Below, piece by piece: positions 13,395-14,907 of a stretch of DNA of 14,907 nt. This DNA is from CAZUZS01 sp964624795 (GTDB lineage Bacteria > Calditrichota > Calditrichia > RBG-13-44-9). The position numbers and the translations under genes were made by a program. The DNA lies in the NCBI GenBank assembly GCA_964624795.1, contig CAZUZS010000091.1, positions 1 through 14,907 of the forward strand, read 5' to 3'. Within the stretch, counting starts at the first letter, position 1. Each line of letters begins with the position of its first letter. A model generated the notes under the pieces. It was not told where the DNA came from. It saw only the letters and a list, made by a program, of their open reading frames with translations, and did not search any database.

Positions 13395-14058
13395 GCTCAG
13401 TCGCACGGAGAGGGTTGAAAAGTTGATGTTTGAACCAATGTACCTTGAATTGATCGAAAACCGACCGGAGGTTAAGGAATCGCAGCTTCCAGATCGAGGA
13501 GATCCGTTACCGAATATGAATGAGCCATTGATCCACGATCTCCGGGAGTCATTGCCACGACACCCTCAGAAACGATGGAGCAGGCGTTCCTTAGAGCATA
13601 TCCGTTTTATCATACTCCATCAGACATTGACCGATTTTCGTAGAACCACTTTTCATGGAATTGCCATGTATTCGACCACACCAAGTCCGGAGAACCATTT
13701 GTCTGCCTCTGGTGCGCCGGCAGTTCCTTATCACTATGGTATCTGTAGTAAAGGTGATATCTTTTTGATGAACGATTGGGAAGATGTAACCTGGTCGGTG
13801 CGTGGGCATAACACTGATTCGCTGAATATTGCTTTGCTGGGTGATTTTGATGGCAGGGGACACAAAGGTATAAATGATCCGACCGCATCCCAACTGCAGG
13901 TGTTGGATGCATTGCTTCAAAAGTTAGTGCATGATCCGGCGCTTGTCAACTTTGAGGGGATTCGTTTCCATTCGGATTTCGGCAAACCGGCGTGCCCAGG
14001 AAATGAGATTGAAAAATGGTTGAAGAATCATTCAATTTACAGCTTGTATCATATATGA
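13378..14058 (+). CDS. endolysin, N-acetylmuramoyl-L-alanine amidase (Amidase_2/PGRP family)
   Basis: A zinc amidase that cleaves the bond between N-acetylmuramic acid and L-alanine in peptidoglycan. Numbered from the alternative start at 13369, which would add three residues, the catalytic domain spans about 78-222. Visible family residues are H84 in ILHQT, Y121-H122-Y123 in PYHYGI, H147-N148 in RGHNTDSLNIALLGDF, and H201, K206 and C209 in FHSDFGKPACPGN. These correspond to the zinc ligands (His, His, Cys) and catalytic Tyr/Lys of T7 lysozyme-type amidases. About 75 N-terminal residues precede the domain. They are charged and proline-containing with no signal peptide, so export would depend on a holin. 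The gene overlaps the holin candidate by 17 bases and ends the lysis cassette. Confidence 0.88.
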   Translation: MLPEVKLSRTERVEKLMFEPMYLELIENRPEVKESQLPDRGDPLPNMNEPLIHDLRESLPRHPQKRWSRRSLEHIRFIILHQTLTDFRRTTFHGIAMYSTTPSPENHLSASGAPAVPYHYGICSKGDIFLMNDWEDVTWSVRGHNTDSLNIALLGDFDGRGHKGINDPTASQLQVLDALLQKLVHDPALVNFEGIRFHSDFGKPACPGNEIEKWLKNHSIYSLYHI

Positions 14059-14084
14059 ATACCTGCTCATACAAAAAATCTGGT

Positions 14085-14116
14085 ATTATTTTGTTATACG
14101 TATATGACAAAATAAT
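14085..14116 (+). terminator. AT-rich hairpin after the endolysin, weak terminator candidate
   Basis: ATTATTTTGT (14085-14094) and ACAAAATAAT (14107-14116) are perfect 10-bp arms. The 12-base spacer contains the palindrome TATACGTATA. It lies 26 bases after the amidase stop and is followed by a pyrimidine-rich stretch (14122-14138). The stem has little G+C, so termination would be weak; a protein-binding site is the alternative. Confidence 0.35.
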
Positions 14117-14573
14117 CACCCAATTTTCCTTTTTCTCTTGAAGCATTCATATTTTTGGTAATAAAGGCCACAATTTATGTTTTATTTGGGGCCTTATTGC
14201 TTTAACCCGATACGGATCACCCCTAACCAACGCTTTTTAAACAGGGCGATCCTGTGGTCTCCTATGGATTCTGAAAAAACGCTCATTTTCGAAACAGGCC
14301 CGTCCCGGGGTCAAATTTGGATTATGGCGGTTTCAACATATAATCACACTACCCGATTTTTTTAGATGAAAATAGGACGATTACATGAAAGCAAAAATAA
14401 ATACATTCGGTGTCCAACATCATACCAAACTACCGAATTTGCGGAAAATATTTGTATGCGATGATGCTCGTTTTCACCCCGACACCAAAAACGGTGCCAC
14501 AATTTAGCTACACAAATCCGATACAAACTTAAGGGCTCGATTTCGCCGTAGAACGCTTGCATTCCAGAAGGCA

Positions 14574-14591
14574 AGTACCACTGTGGTACTT
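14574..14591. promoter_or_regulatory. palindrome copy 2, AGTACCACTGTGGTACTT
   Basis: Identical over 18 bases to 11983-12000. Here the symmetry extends one base further, to 19 bp (AAGTACCACTGTGGTACTT, 14573-14591). It lies about 100 bases upstream of the right-edge gene and 7 bases upstream of a possible -35 element (TTGATA at 14599). Both copies lie upstream of a gene start, outside coding DNA, which favours a shared operator. Confidence 0.55.
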
Positions 14592-14598
14592 TGTCATG

Positions 14599-14626
14599 TT
14601 GATAATAAAAATAATTCATTTATTAC
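14599..14626 (+). promoter_or_regulatory. candidate promoter for the right-edge gene
   Basis: TTGATA (14599-14604) and TATTAC (14621-14626) are spaced by 16 bases and match the sigma70 consensus at 5/6 and 4/6. A separate TTGACA at 14627-14632 has no good -10 at the right distance. The palindrome sits immediately upstream. The region is very AT-rich, so chance matches are likely. Confidence 0.25.
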
Positions 14627-14691
14627 TTGACAAAGGATTTTCCCTGATGCAAATTATTTATAACATCATAATAAACAAGGATATAGATACA

Positions 14692-14907
14692 ATGCACAAG
14701 ATGATCGAGGATGTCAAGAAAGAGGTTATGACGGAGATGATTAACTGGCAGAAGGATTCAGAGGAGCGATTGGAAAGAGAATTCGAGAGCCGTGGTGATG
14801 AAGGCAAGATGCACGAAAAGATTTCCCTGCTGAGCAATTATTTTGACTACAGCCTGTTCAGCCAATGGCAGATACCGGAGCTTGAATCGAGAATAGAGGA
14901 AACCCTG
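14692..14907 (+). CDS. unrecognised protein, N-terminal part only (runs off the window)
   Basis: An open frame of at least 72 codons that continues past the right edge. The translated part is highly charged and helical (MHKMIEDVKKEVMTEMINWQ, then K-D-S-E-E-R-L-E-R-E-F-E-S-R-G), followed by HEKISLLSNYFDYSLFSQWQ and I-P-E-L-E-S-R-I-E-E-T-L. It is probably cytoplasmic, as there is no signal peptide or membrane span. I do not recognise the family. The start at 14692 has AAGGA about 10 bases upstream. An in-frame ATG at 14647 with AAAGGA 9 bases upstream is almost as good and would add 15 mostly hydrophobic residues. It has its own candidate promoter and is separated from the lysis genes by nearly 600 bases, so it may not belong to the phage-like locus. 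Confidence 0.55.
   Translation, partial: MHKMIEDVKKEVMTEMINWQKDSEERLEREFESRGDEGKMHEKISLLSNYFDYSLFSQWQIPELESRIEETL

Larger units (their letters stand above)
14059..14646. other. gene-free region between the endolysin and the right-edge gene
   Basis: I find no supported gene in these 588 bases. Short open frames on both strands lack ribosome binding sites and have no plausible protein character. What can be seen: an AT-rich hairpin (14085-14116), an imperfect inverted repeat AATAAAGGCC/GGCCTTATT (14160-14169 with 14190-14198), a perfect 7-bp dyad ATTCGGT/ACCGAAT (14405-14411 with 14432-14438), a T7 run at 14357-14363, and the second copy of the AGTACCAC palindrome. It may contain a small RNA or the edge of the tail element, but nothing I recognise. 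Confidence 0.5.

Noticed and set aside
14319..14363. Intrinsic terminator made of GATTAT/ATAATC plus a T7 run
   Set aside because: Stem is only 6 AT-rich pairs and the T run starts 11 bases after it.
14177..14365. Open frame of 62 codons on the + strand after the endolysin
   Set aside because: No ribosome binding site, composition unlike neighbouring proteins, and it ends in low-complexity T-rich DNA.
14574..14602. Sigma54-type promoter overlapping the palindrome
   Set aside because: The GG element is not followed by GC at the required spacing.
14362..14619. Open frame of 85 codons on the - strand in the same gap
   Set aside because: Covers the palindrome and AT-rich promoter-like DNA, has no convincing Shine-Dalgarno site, and the product is rich in W/Y/H without recognisable fold.
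3872..14646. Diversity-generating retroelement acting on the fibre genes
   Set aside because: No reverse transcriptase, no C-type-lectin variable region and no near-duplicate with A-biased differences noticed by eye in the window.
1..14907. tRNA, rRNA or CRISPR array
   Set aside because: No cloverleaf-type T-arm sequence, no rRNA segment and no regularly spaced direct repeats were seen on either strand.

Overview
This window holds the distal part of a contractile (myovirus-type) tail locus followed by a lysis cassette. All recognised genes lie on the + strand. From left to right they are: the last codons of a broken Rhs/YD-repeat gene (3-71); a 327-bp leader without genes but with three inverted repeats and a promoter-like element; a tightly packed operon of baseplate and fibre genes (399-11977); a 120-bp intergenic region; five small overlapping lysis-type genes ending in an amidase endolysin (12098-14058); a 588-bp stretch in which I see no gene; and the start of an unrecognised gene that runs off the right edge.

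The baseplate core is the best supported part. It comprises a gpV/gp5-like spike protein, a small unknown protein, a gpW/gp25-like wedge protein, a gpJ/gp6-like wedge protein and a gpI-like protein, in the order usual for P2- and Mu-type tails and related injection systems. Next come about 8.1 kb of large, beta-rich, probably surface-exposed proteins with fibronectin-III-like and carboxypeptidase-regulatory-like folds and a coiled-coil stalk. They look like fibres or receptor-binding decorations. Two of them (7015-7956 and 9122-10108) are full-length paralogues of each other. Stops and starts overlap repeatedly (TAATG or ATGA), which suggests one co-transcribed, translationally coupled unit.

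The lysis cassette has two holin-like membrane proteins, an inner-membrane coiled-coil protein whose 3' end overlaps, in another frame, a secreted coiled-coil protein with a C-terminal membrane segment (a spanin-like layout), and a zinc amidase of the T7-lysozyme/PGRP family. Lysis genes point to a prophage or a phage-tail-like bacteriocin (tailocin) rather than a non-lytic injection system. No capsid, packaging, integrase, sheath, tube, tape-measure or hub gene lies inside the window, so the two possibilities cannot be separated here.

The host is probably a Gram-negative bacterium of intermediate G+C content: spanin-like genes imply an outer membrane, and strong GGAG-type ribosome binding sites argue mildly against Bacteroidota. 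I cannot name the taxon.

The least expected signals are regulatory or structural. A perfect 17-bp palindrome (18 identical bases) occurs in front of the lysis cassette and again in front of the right-edge gene. A dyad sits on the predicted start site of the tail operon. An Rhs gene is cut just before its usual DHLG signature, right where the tail locus begins.
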